Assembly: GCF_030272615.1 (NCBI RefSeq)
Contig: NC_081407.1
Span: forward strand, 145,823,744-145,887,743
Direction of reading: 5' to 3'
Source: Cryptomeria japonica
Lineage: Eukaryota > Streptophyta > Pinopsida > Cupressales > Cupressaceae
DNA: 64,000 nt
The notes below the pieces were generated by a model that was not told where the DNA came from, ran no database searches, and saw only the letters and a list, made by a program, of their open reading frames with translations. The position numbers were made by a program, and so were the translations under genes. This document shows, one piece after another, positions 1-11,944 of the stretch. The stretch's first letter is position 1; every line of letters starts with the position of its first letter.

Positions 1-845
1 ATTAAAATTTGAAGTTGAGCCCTTAAGATCACAAGCTTTCTTTTTTAGAAGAGCCTTATCACAAGCACATTTAATAGAGGACAATACATTTGACCATCTT
101 ATCTCCCAACACCAGTAGTCTTGTAGAGACATCTCTTGCACATGACTTGGGATATCCTTTTGCAATTTTGATCTTTTTAGGTCCTTGCATAGTCACATCA
201 TTCTAGCTTTCCATACCTTTTAGGTTCTTGCATAGTTTCCACCTAGTCACACCTTTAATCCTTGCATAGTTCTTGTCATCTCACTTAGTCATACCTAGTC
301 CTTTACGTCCTTAAGATCATCCCATTCAATCATATATTCAATCCTTGCATCTTTTAGTGTTTGAATCCTTTGGATTGCTTCATCTCATTACATATTTAGT
401 CCTTACACTCATTCATTGGTCAAACAAATCTGAGCCTTGCATTTAGGTCACTCTTAAAAGGTCTAGAAACAAACATTGGTTATCAATCTTCCTGTATCAC
501 TTGAGGCACATCATCCTTGATTTAGGGAACATTTTGGCATCTTTGTGTTGGGTGCTCTACTTGGAGTTCATCATATCCTACTTAGCACACCCTCTCTTGA
601 TCACTTGTCCTTGCGTCTATCCATCATAGCACAAGTAGCACCTTGCATTACAATTTCCTTTCAACCTAGAGTTGCCTTGCATCCTTGCATTTTATCATAC
701 TAGGTTGTTAGTACCTCATTTAGAGCCTCTTATCATAAGTATCCTATCATATGGTTGAGTATGCATTTTTAGGATTTGCATTCCATCCTAAGTCTCATAC
801 ATTTTCATAGTTATAGTCATAGGTCAAAGATCATAAAAATTTCTG
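1..845 (+). other. Non-coding leader of a Ty3/gypsy-like element
   Basis: No coding sequence is visible. The stretch is T/C-rich and repeats short words such as ccttgcat and cctagtc. It runs directly into a gag-like frame beginning with the ATG at 846, so it is most likely the 5' untranslated leader, possibly with the end of a 5' LTR, of the gypsy-like element that occupies the first 9.9 kb. The 5' LTR boundary and primer-binding site were not found and probably lie before the window. Confidence 0.4.
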
Positions 846-2794
846 ATGTCTCCTCAAATGAGAATCAAAATGTTTCAAAATTGTCTATTTCAAGATGGAG
901 ATAACCTTATTCATTTTGAGGAGGAAGAACACATTAGAATTGCCATTAGTGAAATAAGAAAAACAAGTGATGAATAAATAACTCAATCCACTATTGACAA
1001 AGAATTTTACGATCATAGGTTTACTAAACTTCTTAAAGAGGTGGTTAAAGGTGATCCCCATGCATACTTCAAAGCCCTTGTTGACAAGGGAATTAAATTG
1101 CAACCTAATTTTGACATATCATTTCTCACATTTAATGACAAACGAGAGTCAGAGAATCTAAAAAGACAAACAATTATAAGAGGATAAAAGATCATAGAAC
1201 TTTCTACTTGCAACCATGGTACAAGAGGTCTACGACAACATCAAAAGCTATACCTAGCAATGATCCTATTTTGAGTGAATTAAGAGTATTGAGACAAGAG
1301 CTAGACACTCTCAAGAATAAGAAGAGATCACCACACAAATTTTCTATTGAGGAAATATGTTCCTATCCTTTTGATCCAAGCATTTTGATGTCACCTTTTC
1401 CTAGTCATCAGGAGATACCAAAATTGGATAAATACAGAGGAAAAGGGGACCCTAAAGATCACGTGAGAATTTTGCACTGCTACCTTAGAATTTGCAGTGG
1501 ATTAAACGTACCTAATTAGTTTATTTCGTTGTAGTCTTGGAGGAGGTTCTATAGAATGGTTTTCTCGATTACCCCTAACCATCAAATCTTTCTAGGAGTT
1601 GACTGAAAAATTTATTTTAAACACTACACTTATAACTGTGAACATGAGGTACCCATGATGGACCTCTTCAATACTAAACAAAAACAAGGGGAATCCTTCA
1701 TTTCATTTTTACAAGGATGAAGACATTTAACCAAAATAACACCTTATGACATTCTCGATAAGCAACTTGTTGATCTCTTTTGTCATAATTTGAACAAGGA
1801 AATTGGAAGAGAACTTTGCCTCAAGTGTTTGGACACCTTTGATGAGGTCATAGACATGGGATTTCAAATTGAATAAACCTTTATTGATGATGGTACTATA
1901 AAGATAAACAATGATAAAGTTCACAAAGTATTGGGTTCGAACCACAAAACAACCTTTTGGATTAAGAACAAGAATATGGTTAATGATGGAGTCATTGATG
2001 TGAAAATGCTAAAACATCACCTGTTTACAACCTCAAGGGTTCATCCTTAGACAAAGGAAAAAAGAAACAAATAATCTTCCCTAAATGAAAATTTAGATCA
2101 TTGGGACAACTGCTCGAGTCGTCATTGAAATAAATCCTTAAGAACAATCTTATACCATTGACTGGAATGAGAGAAATAGATGGAGGAGTAGGTCTAAACA
2201 TTTTTACTTTGTAATTGGTCATAGAACTAGGGTTCACTGAAAGTGTAGTTGATCCAAAGAAAAAGATTACCATAAAAGCATATGATGAAGAGGAACATTC
2301 ATTTAAGGGATTAGTGACTTTGCCTATCAAAGTGGGACCTGTGATAAAGGATGTGGTTTACCAAGTCCTGGATCTCCCCTTAACCTATAACATTATCCTC
2401 AGAAGGCCATGGATCCATGCAATGAAAGCTTTACCTTCTACCTACCATCAACATATCAAATCTCCACCCATTGGTGTCGAAGTAACTATACCAACATATC
2501 CAAATCCTTTTATGTATTGCAATAATCTATGTTGTAAGATGAAATCCATCATTTCTAGCAATTGGGAAGCACCTTCTTCCCAAGCATACATTGATCCCGA
2601 ATCCTTAAAAGTGTTCACCTCTAAGTCTAATGAAGCTAAGATCAAAATATGGGTGAAAGAACATGGAGTGGGAGAATACTCTATGAGTCATGCTCTTTAG
2701 TAGACTAAAATGAAATGTGAAGCTTAAAATGATGAAAGGATAGAACAAGATAATTCAGAATGTCAAGGAATTGGGTATGATTCACCTATTGTTG
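846..2794 (+). pseudogene. Decayed Ty3/gypsy gag-protease, part 1
   Basis: This is a broken gag/protease region. The frame opens at ATG 846, is stopped by TAA at 975 and shifts frame near 1200. The segment around 1410-1480 (PKLDKYRGKGDPKDHV) is typical of the start of the retrotransposon gag domain in plant gypsy elements. A further gag stretch at about 1640-1880 includes NTKQKQGESFISFLQ and LFCHNLNKEIGRELC. At about 2170-2450 a retropepsin-like region follows; its active site reads DGGVGLN instead of a DTG/DSG motif, and the conserved tail is LDLPLTYNIILRRPWIHAMK. The frame is then cut at 2794 by a second LTR element and resumes at 6453. No reverse transcriptase, RNase H or integrase is seen in either part. 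Confidence 0.8.
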
Positions 2795-3595
2795 TGACAC
2801 AACCATGATCTGAAGGGTCCTCAATGAGAACAATCCATATCATGCAGCAAGAGTAACACAATGGAAGAGACAACACAACAATGAGAAAATGCAAGATCAA
2901 TCATCCACAACATCTTAGATTCATCATAAACTCATCAAAAATCTCTGGTAAACATACATTCTTACATGCCTAAAATAAAATAGATTCCAAATTACAATCC
3001 ATTCAGACCTTTAAGAGGCATCCTAGTTACTTATCATGAATCGATAACATCACATTTCTTCTCTATCTCTCACAGGATCAAATACAACAATATATATAGC
3101 ATTTGGAACACATCTGAGTCGGCCACAAAAGAATTACATTCTCCAAGACAAGAAAATGAAACACATAAAATAGGTCAGACCCAAATCATGAAGATCTCAT
3201 CCAGCAAGGATGCAAATGAAGTGTGGACCACCAAGGAAGGTCACCCAAGGGCCTAGGAACATCGTGTGTTATGCCAATTATATCCACAAGCCATGAAAAT
3301 GCTCTGCAAGAGAAGAAGTCTTTAACTAGCCATTAAGCTCAAAACTGCTCTAGGAACCAAGAAATAGACAATCCAGAAGTGACAACTTGCCAAAAAAAGA
3401 TCCAAATGAACTGAGAATCTGGAATAAGAACATGTATGGAAGCCATAAATCTGATCCATAATTAAAAAGGAACAACTATCAGAGAATTTTGAAAGTAGCA
3501 CATAAACCACAACATAGAACAAGAACAACTGAAAAACAAATATATATTTTTAGTTGATGAAAGATTGCTCAATGATCGAGGATGCTACTGCATTA
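2795..3595 (-). repeat. 3' LTR of nested gypsy-like element
   Basis: This 801-bp LTR matches 5641-6447 along its length, with shared blocks such as agaacaatc, atcatgcatcaagagtaaca and gcaagatcaatcatccacaa. On the plus strand it begins tgacac and ends ctgcatta, so its minus-strand 5' end is TA where the other copy has TG. The outer flank is tgttg. Confidence 0.85.
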
Positions 3596-4169
3596 GACAC
3601 CCCAAGTAGAAAAAGATGGTCCATGAGAGGAAACTCATGAACATCGAAGATGATTTAGAATATAGAGCCCATGCTCATTTCTAATCCAAATATCCTTCTT
3701 GTTTGCAAATTTGTTCCTCCTTCTGGTAACTCAACTAGATTCTCCCACTTCTTTTCCTCTTCTCCTATCCTCCCTTTCTTCATACCTGCACACTATCTTT
3801 TATTACCACTCTCTTTATTTTGCAAATTTGATATATGTATTTATTCCACCGAAACTCTTCTTAATTGACACCACAATTCTAACCTTATTGTCATCTAGTA
3901 CCATCTTGCTAATAGATCCATCCACAAGATCCTTCTTCAAATCGATATCATCATCCAGTATGAACTCTGCATCCTACTTCTCAACACTGCAATTCTTCAC
4001 AAGACTCGAATTTTTCACTTCCTTCTCTTTCCCCTTCAAAGAAGCCAAAGTAAAATTTTGCCCATCCTTCTCATTAGTGATCAAGTTTCTTCTACAATCA
4101 TAGATAGCTCTACCATCATATTTCCAATGTCTACCTATCAAGACATGACAAGCACTCATAGACACAATA

Positions 4170-4681
4170 TCATCTCACCTCTACCATATGATCATATTGT
4201 AACCAACTCACCTTGCAAGGACAAGGATGTTCAAGCATCTTCAAACTAAGCTTCTTTACCATCTCCTCAGATACTAAATTATCAGTACTTCCACTATCCA
4301 CAAGAACTTTACAATACTTACCTCCTGATTTGTATACAGTTAGGAAAAGATTCTTCCTTTGAGTAGGTTCAATTTCTTCTCTACTATGCTCCACCAAGAC
4401 TCTTTTAAACATAAGGGATTCTCCCTACTCTAGTTCTATCATGCTCTCATCCGTAACTCCAAAATCTTGGTCCTCACATGTGATGAAATTCCTTGCCATT
4501 CCCTTGTTATTAGTTCCTTGAGAACACTCATAAGATCTATGTCTGATTTCCCCACACTTGAAAAATTTACCCAAGAACTCCTTGGTACTACTACCATTCC
4601 CTTTTCTTTGTACCTTCTAAGCTGGTTCTTTACTCCATTTAGATTTTGATCCTTTAGTAGTCTACTTCTCCATACTGCCAC
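4170..4681 (-). pseudogene. gypsy zinc-knuckle and aspartic protease fragment
   Basis: Read on the minus strand, this contains a degenerate zinc knuckle near 4590-4530. It reads FFKCGEIRHRSYEC, in which the first cysteine of CX2CX4HX4C has become phenylalanine. A retropepsin segment at about 4330-4250 carries VDSGSTDNLVSEEMVKKL. The DSG catalytic motif is intact, but the frame is broken between the two pieces. It belongs to the nested minus-strand element and lies downstream of its gag at 5026-4700. It is too decayed to be functional. Confidence 0.75.
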
Positions 4682-4699
4682 TCATATGTCCTTTATCTA

Positions 4700-5480
4700 C
4701 TACATGTCTCACTCTTCCCTTAGGGTTATTCTACTGTATTATCTTTACTTTATCTTTTGCCTTCAGTGCATATTTATAAGCCTCCTCAACTATTGAACTC
4801 TTCAGCATACTCATCTCATCTTGAATGTTAAATCAGAGTCCATTTAAATGTATCTAGCCACCTTCTCCCTATCCATCTCCAAATGCCCGGATCTAATCAT
4901 TACCTTGTAGAATTCCTCAGTATACTCTTTCACACTCATGTCCTTTTGCTTCAACTTCTGCAACTTCTTGAACAACTCCAATTCATAGTCTCCCACAATG
5001 AATTTAGCCTTTGATCTTGCAACCATCTACCTCCATCGAGTGATTTTCATCTCACCATTCTTCACTCTATCCGTCTACAACTCTTTTCACCATAAAGTAG
5101 CATGCCCTTTCAACTTAGTTTGTGCTAATCAGATCCTCTGTGGGTCTTTAACATATTCAAACTCAAAGTAGTCATCCAACTCTCCAATCCACTCTAACAA
5201 GTCTTCCAGATTCAATGTACCTGAAAAGTTAGAAACCTCAACTTTATGAATTTTACTTACTTGCGCCACCACTCTAAGAAATCTATCTTCTCTTTTGTCT
5301 ACTTTTCCTTCAGCCTCTTTGACCTCTAGCTCTTCTCCAACCTCTTCATACTCATCCTTCGATTCTAGATTCCTTCATAAATCAACCAACGTGTTTCAGA
5401 TCTCATTCCTCAGTCATTTCTGAAATCCTCCATCATCTGGTCTATCGTTCTAGGGTTCATCCTTCTCAGCGACATCTCCT
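4700..5480 (-). pseudogene. gypsy gag capsid fragment
   Basis: The minus-strand reading at 5026-4844 gives a recognisable retrotransposon gag segment, including LFKKLQKLKQKDMSVKEYTE and FYKVMIRSGHLEMDREKVARY. It is followed after a stop by a segment resembling NIQDEMSMLKSS at about 4830-4795. The upstream part to about 5480 is littered with stop codons. This is the capsid-like region of the nested element, ahead of the zinc knuckle and protease. Confidence 0.7.
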
Positions 5481-5626
5481 CCTTTGATCAAGTGCAACTT
5501 CCTCAACTCGAGGATCTAACTACAAAGTTCCAATTACCTCTTCATCGGTGATTTATTGAACACTCTTGCATCCTACCTCAATTCGACGATCTGTTCACCC
5601 AAAGGTTTCCCCAAGGTTTGCAACTA

Positions 5627-5638
5627 GCTTTGATACCA
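5627..5638 (-). other. Primer-binding site of nested gypsy-like element
   Basis: The minus strand reads TGGTATCAAAGC, complementary to the 3' end of initiator Met tRNA. It sits two bases inside the 5' LTR boundary at 5641 and fixes the orientation of the element. Confidence 0.8.
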
Positions 5639-5640
5639 CT

Positions 5641-6447
5641 TGACATAGCCATGACTTGGAGGGTTCTCAAAGAGAACAATCTGGATCATGCATCAAGAGT
5701 AACACAACAGAAGCAACAACACAATATTGAGAAAATGCAAGATCAATCATCCACAACATCAAGGATTCATCATAAATTCACCAACAATATCCAATAAACA
5801 TACAAGCTTACAGGCCTAAAATTAAATACATTCCAAATTACAATCCATCTAGACCTCCAAGACATATCCTAGTTACTTATCATGAATCAATAACATCATA
5901 TATCTTCTCTATCTCTCAAAGTATAAAATACAACAATATATATAACAGTAAGAACACATCAGAGTAGGCCACAAAAGAATTACATTCTCCAAGACAGGAA
6001 AATGAAATGTGTAAAATAGGTCGGACCCAGAACATGAAGATCTCCTCCACCAAGGATGCAAATGAAGTGTAGACCACCAAGGAAGGTCGACCAGGGGCCT
6101 AGGAACATCGTGTGTGGTTCTAATTAGATCCATAAGCCAATAAAATGCTTCGCAAGAGAAGAAGTCTCCGACTAGCAATTAAGTTCAAATTGCTTTGGGA
6201 ACCAATAAATAGACAATCTGGAAGTGACAACTTGCCAGAAAAAGATCCAAATGAATTGAGAATCTAGAATAAGGAATAAGAACACATTTGGATGCCATGA
6301 ACCTGATCCATAACGGAAAAGGAACAACTACTAGAGAATTCTGAAAGTAGCACATAAATTGGAACATAGAACAAGAACAACTGTAAAATAAATATATATT
6401 TTTGGTTGATGCAAGATTTCTCAATGACCGGGGATGCTCTTGCATCA
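5641..6447 (-). repeat. 5' LTR of nested gypsy-like element
   Basis: This 807-bp LTR starts tgacatagcc on the plus strand and ends cttgcatca. It pairs with 2795-3595. The PBS lies just outside its lower-coordinate end, and the target duplication tgttg follows at 6448. Confidence 0.85.
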
Positions 6448-6452
6448 TGTTG

Positions 6453-6640
6453 TGGCTACTAATTCTGAATGCAAATTTCCTTTAGAAGTGCAAACAACTC
6501 TTAATATCAATAGTCTTGAGATTGGTTCTGATGAAGAATCCATTGAATATATCACCAACCCTTTTGAGAACTTATATAATTTTACCATCTCATCCACTCC
6601 TTTCATTTCTACTCCTCTCCTAGACTTGGATCAACAATAA
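6453..6640 (+). pseudogene. Decayed Ty3/gypsy gag-protease, part 2
   Basis: The frame resumes directly after the nested insertion with ATNSECKFPLEVQ and stays open to a TAA at 6638-6640. Joined to the first half across one tgttg it would continue the segment ending GIGYDSPIVV, which shows that the nested element landed inside a coding frame. No RT motif appears before or after the stop, so the host element is deleted or non-autonomous. Confidence 0.7.
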
Positions 6641-9149
6641 TTACAAAAGCCCTTGCTCATTCGAGATTGAAAATCAAGTTGTGAAAAGAAAAATTCAAAA
6701 ATAAAAAATAAGAAAAAGTCTTATAGTCCAAATCAAAATCAAAAGCTATTAGACTCCACAAAAAGAAAAGTCAAGGATAAAAATACTATGAAGAAAAAAG
6801 AATGTGAATTGATCTACCTCAATGCTAAAATAATTGGGGGCAAAAGTTCTAAAATTACAAGTCAAAAATAATACTTGTTGATCCTAAGTCTCCATTATGT
6901 CATACTGCTTTCACTTTATTTCACACTCATAAGACATCATCCCACATTCATTTATTCCATGCATCCATCCCCTCTCGACGATACGTCACCAAAGTGGACC
7001 TTTAGCAAAACTTCTTCAAAGGGCTTTGCTAAATTAGAGTTACCCAATCCTCTTTAGTTGATAAGAATATGGGCCTATGTGGGGCACCCCTTAGTAATTT
7101 TACCATAGTTTTGTTAGCAAGGTAGGCAACAGACAAATATACACATCATCTGGTCAAAAATTGAGTTTCTCAGCAAGATCATTAAAAGGAAAAAGGCAAG
7201 TTTGAATTGACTGGTTAGGTATGTATATCTTTACTGCTACATATGGATCATAAGCATATTAGCTGGCTACTCCAAAAGGTGAACCACTTGAAGATCCAAT
7301 CAATAACATTCACCTTCACAAGTTTTACACCTAAGCATTTTAGAGAGTTTCTTTAAAGATTATAAATAAATTTTAAAAAAAAAGAGAAAAAGACCTATTA
7401 AAATTCCCCAAAAAGTGAGAAAAAGACTTGAAAAAATATAAAAAATTCAAAGAAAGACCTAAAAAATGAGAAAAAGGCTTGAAAAAAATAATAACTTTGG
7501 TGAAAAGCTAGCAAAAAGGCACCTTGCAACACAAAAAAGGAAGTGAAAAATCACAAAAGTAAAAAAAAAATTCATCCTTTGGTGAAAACCTGGCAAAAAG
7601 GTGCCTTGGGCAAGTATCATGGTGAAAACTAGGCAACCGAAGCCATGTGTAGAGATTCACTCCTCTTTCCTTTAGTACTCTACTTGATCATGCCCTATCT
7701 ATAACTATCGCCCATTCCATAATAGCCTTCCCACCCCCATCATAGCTTGTGGATTGTTTTGCATAACTCATGCGAATGATGCTCCTACATAATAAGCTAA
7801 TATTATCCCTCATTGGGGCATCTCCTCAACTTTAGCAATGGGTTGGGATAGTTGGCATCTCACGCTCGAAGGAACTATCCTCTAAAATATCTTCAAAAAT
7901 ATTAAAAATCATAAAATGTCTTGAAAACATCCTACAAATTGTAAAATGTATTGGAAAAATCGTAAAATGTCTTGAAAAAATCCTAAAATGTCCTTAAAAA
8001 ATGATAAAATGTCCTGAAAAACCCTAAAATCATAAAAATTTTCATCAAAATCTGAAAAACATTTAATAAACATTGTGAAAACACAAAAGTTTAGGATGAG
8101 CATGCAACTTTGAACTTCAACTAAATCGTGACGTGATGAGATTATGATTGAGCAGATACAAAAGCACCCTAGTGACATATCTAAATAAATACATTAACTG
8201 TCAACAAGAATAATTTTAGCATGATGTATAACATATATCTATTGATTATGTCTTTTTGATTATTTCTAATTTTATTTTGGTGACATGTCTTTTAGCTTTT
8301 CTAAGATGTCTTTGACTAGAGATTTTATCTCCAGGATGTCTTTGACTAGAAAGGTGAGGATGGGGCATCTCTAGACAAATTTGCTACTTGTAGATTATTC
8401 CTTAGTAATATGATGACTTTTATTAGGACATGATCATCTAAGATCGTCGAGGACATAATGGTCTGATTCAAGCTAAGGAAACCCTTTCCTATCTGATGTG
8501 TTTTCTTTTATGCAATTAGTATGTAACTTCATCTAGGTCTGATCCATATCTAGATGAGCTTTATCTTTTTCTATAATAAGTTCAATGATAATATATGCAC
8601 TTAAAAAAGCACAAGAATTATCATCACCTTCATATTCTCTTTCTTATATTTCATCTCCTTTCATCACCCCTTTCATCTCTCCTTTTCACCATTTCTTTCA
8701 CCATCTTCTTCATTCTTCTCATTGTAGTGAGGTCAATCAAATGCTTTATCCAACTGATGCATGCCTCTAAATATTTCTTCACTTTATCAAATCAACCAAC
8801 TTTCTCCTTGGAATCTCATTGCCCCCTAATCACTCAATCAATATCTCAAATTGTCTTGCGCTAGCATCAATCCCTATCAGCTTACTCAACTCAATCAACT
8901 TAATTATCTTAAATCAACTAGGATATACTATTCATTTCCATCAAATGTACATCTCAACTTAATCACTTGCACAATATCAATTATCCATTCCTCTCTCTCG
9001 TAATCTATTGAGAGATCAATCTGCATCAATTTATTTGATCAATCTCTCAAGGGGCCATAACCAATCAATCATGACCCTTACCAAGATATCTCTAGGGAAT
9101 GTATTAGTTGATCATTTTCTTTGAAACAATGCGACAGGCTGCATTGTCT
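6641..9149 (+). other. Non-coding internal region of gypsy-like element
   Basis: No protein-coding segment is supported over 2.5 kb. The region holds A-rich stretches (6700-6800, 7360-7600), a repeated block at 7500-7620 (ggtgaaaagctagcaaaaag and ggtgaaaacctggcaaaaag) and a 21-bp minisatellite. It ends at a polypurine tract, so it looks like the non-coding 3' internal part of the element that starts before 846. Confidence 0.5.
7912..8030 (+). repeat. 21-bp-period minisatellite
   Basis: About five imperfect tandem copies of a unit like taaaatgtcttgaaaaaatc. The period of 21 equals seven codons, which explains the repetitive FFQDIL-like translation on the minus strand. That open frame is not taken as a gene. 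Confidence 0.75.
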
Positions 9150-9164
9150 AAAAGAGGGGCAAAG
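9150..9164 (+). other. Polypurine tract
   Basis: The sequence aaaagaggggcaaag immediately precedes a TGTAGACAC LTR start at 9165. This is the expected position and composition for the plus-strand primer of an LTR retrotransposon. Confidence 0.6.
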
Positions 9165-9898
9165 TGTAGACACTTAAAAATTTCAATCAAACAACATCCT
9201 GCTAATTTAATTTTTTCGATCGTAAGGGTAATCCAAATTATTATAATATATATTTTATCATTTATCCCATTATTCTTTATCAATTTTATCATTTAATCCT
9301 AAAATCCCTATTATATTATATTAATCCATTTATCAAATGTTACCATTTTAATATATTCTATTATCCATTTTGCTTATTTCCTAAACCTCTCTTACTCTCC
9401 CTTTACCACCTATTTATCTATTTTCTCTCTTACTATTCCATTCACCACACACATGTGGGATTAAACTCTCAATTATCCCATTCTTTTGTCCCACATTCAT
9501 ATCCCAACATGGATTCACTCGGAGAATGCTTATAAAAGTAGATCTCGCCTCCCATTTTGGCATCCATGACTTGGCATTCAAAATTTAGTTATCTTGGCAT
9601 TTTGAACATCCATTCATTGTTTATGCATTCTTGAGTACTATATTTTCTTAGCATCCTTTATCTTGATAGTTTTTATCTTGCATATCTTGATCTTGTTGTC
9701 TTTATCTGGTTTATCTTTCATCTTGAAATTTCATTTTCTCATAGATTTTCAAAGAAGTGCATCTAAGAGCAATAAATTTGAAAATGAAATCTTGAGAAAT
9801 AAGAGGGTAATGGAGTAGATTTCATAGAATGCATGTGTGTTTCAGCTTTGAATATTTGGTTTGCATGTGTGTTCATTGCAGGTACTTCATTATTGGGC
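9165..9898 (+). repeat. 3' LTR of gypsy-like element
   Basis: The LTR starts TGTAGACACTT after a polypurine tract. It has a TATA box (tataaaag) at 9531-9538 preceded by T/C-rich sequence, as in plant LTR promoters. The 3' end is inferred at the ca of ggtacttca near 9898; no second copy is present to fix it. The sequence just beyond, ttattgggcg, resembles a primer-binding site, so this could instead be an LTR shared with another element. Confidence 0.5.
9531..9538 (+). promoter_or_regulatory. TATA box of gypsy-like LTR
   Basis: tataaaag lies in the middle of the putative LTR and follows a T/C-rich stretch. It is the likely core promoter of the element. Confidence 0.5.
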
Positions 9899-9989
9899 GA
9901 TTGATCTATCTGAATCTTCTCTCATAAGATCTCAAATCATATTTTCTCACCTACACCTCCAAATATTCTTTATTTAAGGTTCAAATATC

Positions 9990-10530
9990 TTAGATAGAGA
10001 CAAACCTATCTCAATGATAATTATGAGACCATTTAATCCTACATTCCCTTTTCCACATGGATCCATTGATCGTGTGGAGATTGATGCATACTATTCTATT
10101 ATGGGTCTTGTGTTTTATAGTCCTCTCTTTTCTCTCTATCTATTGGGAGCATGTGGATAATAGGGAATATGTGGCATTGATATCTAGGCTTAACAATCTT
10201 GTTTAGACTTTAGCACATCTTAGGTTCAACATAGGGATATGTGAGCATAATCTAGAGGCATTCAAGTTTTCTCTATTAATTCCACCTTCAATGTGGGAAT
10301 TCAGTAGCATTATAACATAGGGTTTCCTTTGTTTGAAATCAAGATGAATTGTTAGATAGAGATGGACCTATCTCAATGATCATTATGAAACCGTTTGATC
10401 CTACATTTCCTCTATTACATAGATCCATCGATCTTGTGGAGATTGATGGATACTATTCTATTATAGGGATTGCATGTCGTATCCTCTCTTTTTTCTCTAT
10501 CTATTGGGAGTATGTGGATAATAGGACATA
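9990..10530 (+). repeat. Diverged direct duplication of about 180 bp
   Basis: The stretches at about 9990-10170 and 10352-10530 are recognisably the same sequence (for example gatagagacaaacctatctc against gatagagatggacctatctc), separated by about 180 bp. Both can be read as a similar peptide (PISMIIM, then SIDxVEIDxYYSI), which suggests an old duplicated coding-like segment, perhaps retroelement debris. I do not recognise the product. Confidence 0.6.
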
Positions 10531-10564
10531 TGCAGTGATAAAAGGGGTATCATCCTCTTTTTAA

Positions 10565-11066
10565 AAGAGATCATTTTATTTGGAAGAGACTTTTTATGTA
10601 GATGGGTACCTCATCAAGGTTCATTTGTTGACATTCGTACTTTTACACACCTAAATTACACTTAAGGGGTTGTTAGTACAATTTTTTATTTTTCCTTCAT
10701 TTAAATTTATAAATTTTTTCAACATGTTTGTTTAGCTAACTTAAGTTGTTAGGATTAGGTCATTATGAAGGTAAATGCCATCTTTAAGGAAAGTAACTCC
10801 CACCTATTTTTGGTAGGAATTAATTTTCCTATTGATTACATTTTTCTCCCCTCTTATCTATTTGTACTTACTCACCTTACATAATTTATCATATATTCCC
10901 AAGCTTTTAGCTATTCATATTATTTCTTTGATCCCTATTAAGCTCATGAACATTTCATTTTTAAATCTCTGAACCCATAATTATTCTCTAATTCTATTTG
11001 AAAAAAAAAAATACTACAAATTTAATATAATATGAAAGACTTACTTTCTTTCTCTATACCAAATTA
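10565..11066. other. AT-rich intergenic sequence
   Basis: No coding or RNA feature is seen. The stretch holds scattered A/T runs leading into the AAT/ATT palindrome. Confidence 0.5.

Positions 11067-11142
<76 letters not shown>
11067..11142. repeat. (AAT)n-(ATT)n perfect palindromic microsatellite
   Basis: About sixteen AAT units change directly into about nine ATT units with the turn near 11112-11115. The two arms are reverse complements, so a single strand can fold into a long hairpin. Confidence 0.9.
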
Positions 11143-11144
<2 letters not shown>

Positions 11145-11944
11145 AAAAAAAATCCAAATAAATAATAAAGATAAATGATTAACTATAAAAAAATTTGAAA
11201 AACAAATTTATAACAAACAAACTGAATATAACCTAAACAAGTGTCATGTAGTGACTAGTAGTTGCCATTTAAATAAAGTAGTAAATGTAATAATTATATA
11301 AGATTTTAATTTTATGTAATTATATTTGGTTGTTTGAATTAACTGATTTGATATATATAATTTAAAAATAGAAATAATTAATCTCATTTGAAATTTTATA
11401 ATTGAAACTTAGAAATATATATTGTAGGTTAAAATTATATGTATTGTAATTTAATTTTAATTTTGATTTTAGAAAATAGATTGTATTAGAATTAATATGA
11501 TATATTATAATAAATGATGTATTGTTATTCTAGCTATTATATTTTTTTATTATTTAAAAATAATCTTATTTTATTATGAAATTTTTTCTTTTGTAGATAA
11601 GCTTTAAGATTTTTATATTACTGTATTTCTAATTATTATAATGTTAATATATGTTAATTATATACTAATAAATACATATGATATATTAAATACAATTCAA
11701 AAATTAAGTTTGGATTATAGTTAATTTAGAGTTATGTTTAAAGTTGGTGTTACGTCAGGTGTAGGTTAAATATGTTAAAGTTCATTCACATATATTATTA
11801 GGTTTAAGATTAAGTTAGGGTTGGAGTCATATAGATAAACATTAAAATTTAGAATTTGTTAAATATTTGTTTGATGGATGTGTAAAATAAATTTGATAAT
11901 AAAATTTAAGCATGCTAAATATTATTTTAATTGATAGAGAAACA
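11143..11944. other. AT-rich intergenic sequence
   Basis: Very AT-rich DNA with no supported gene. It ends at a T run that marks the tail of a minus-strand LINE remnant. Confidence 0.5.

Larger units (their letters stand above)
2790..6452 (-). mobile_element. Nested Ty3/gypsy-like LTR element without pol
   Basis: A 3,653-bp element (2795-6447) is bounded by two similar LTRs of about 800 bp and flanked by the 5-bp duplication tgttg at 2790-2794 and 6448-6452. A PBS matching TGGTATCAAAGC, complementary to initiator Met tRNA, reads on the minus strand at 5627-5638, two bases from the 5' LTR, so the element points left. Only about 2 kb lies between the LTRs. It encodes decayed gag and protease; RT, RNase H and integrase are absent. 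It interrupts the gag-pro frame of an older gypsy-like element: removing it and one tgttg joins the two halves in frame. Confidence 0.85.

Noticed and set aside
7500-8030. Regularly repeated blocks considered as a CRISPR-like array
   Set aside because: Units are contiguous and diverged, with no unique spacers, and the DNA is from a plant nucleus.
7909-8178. 89-codon minus-strand frame with FFQDIL-type repeats
   Set aside because: A translation of a 21-bp minisatellite whose period is a multiple of three.
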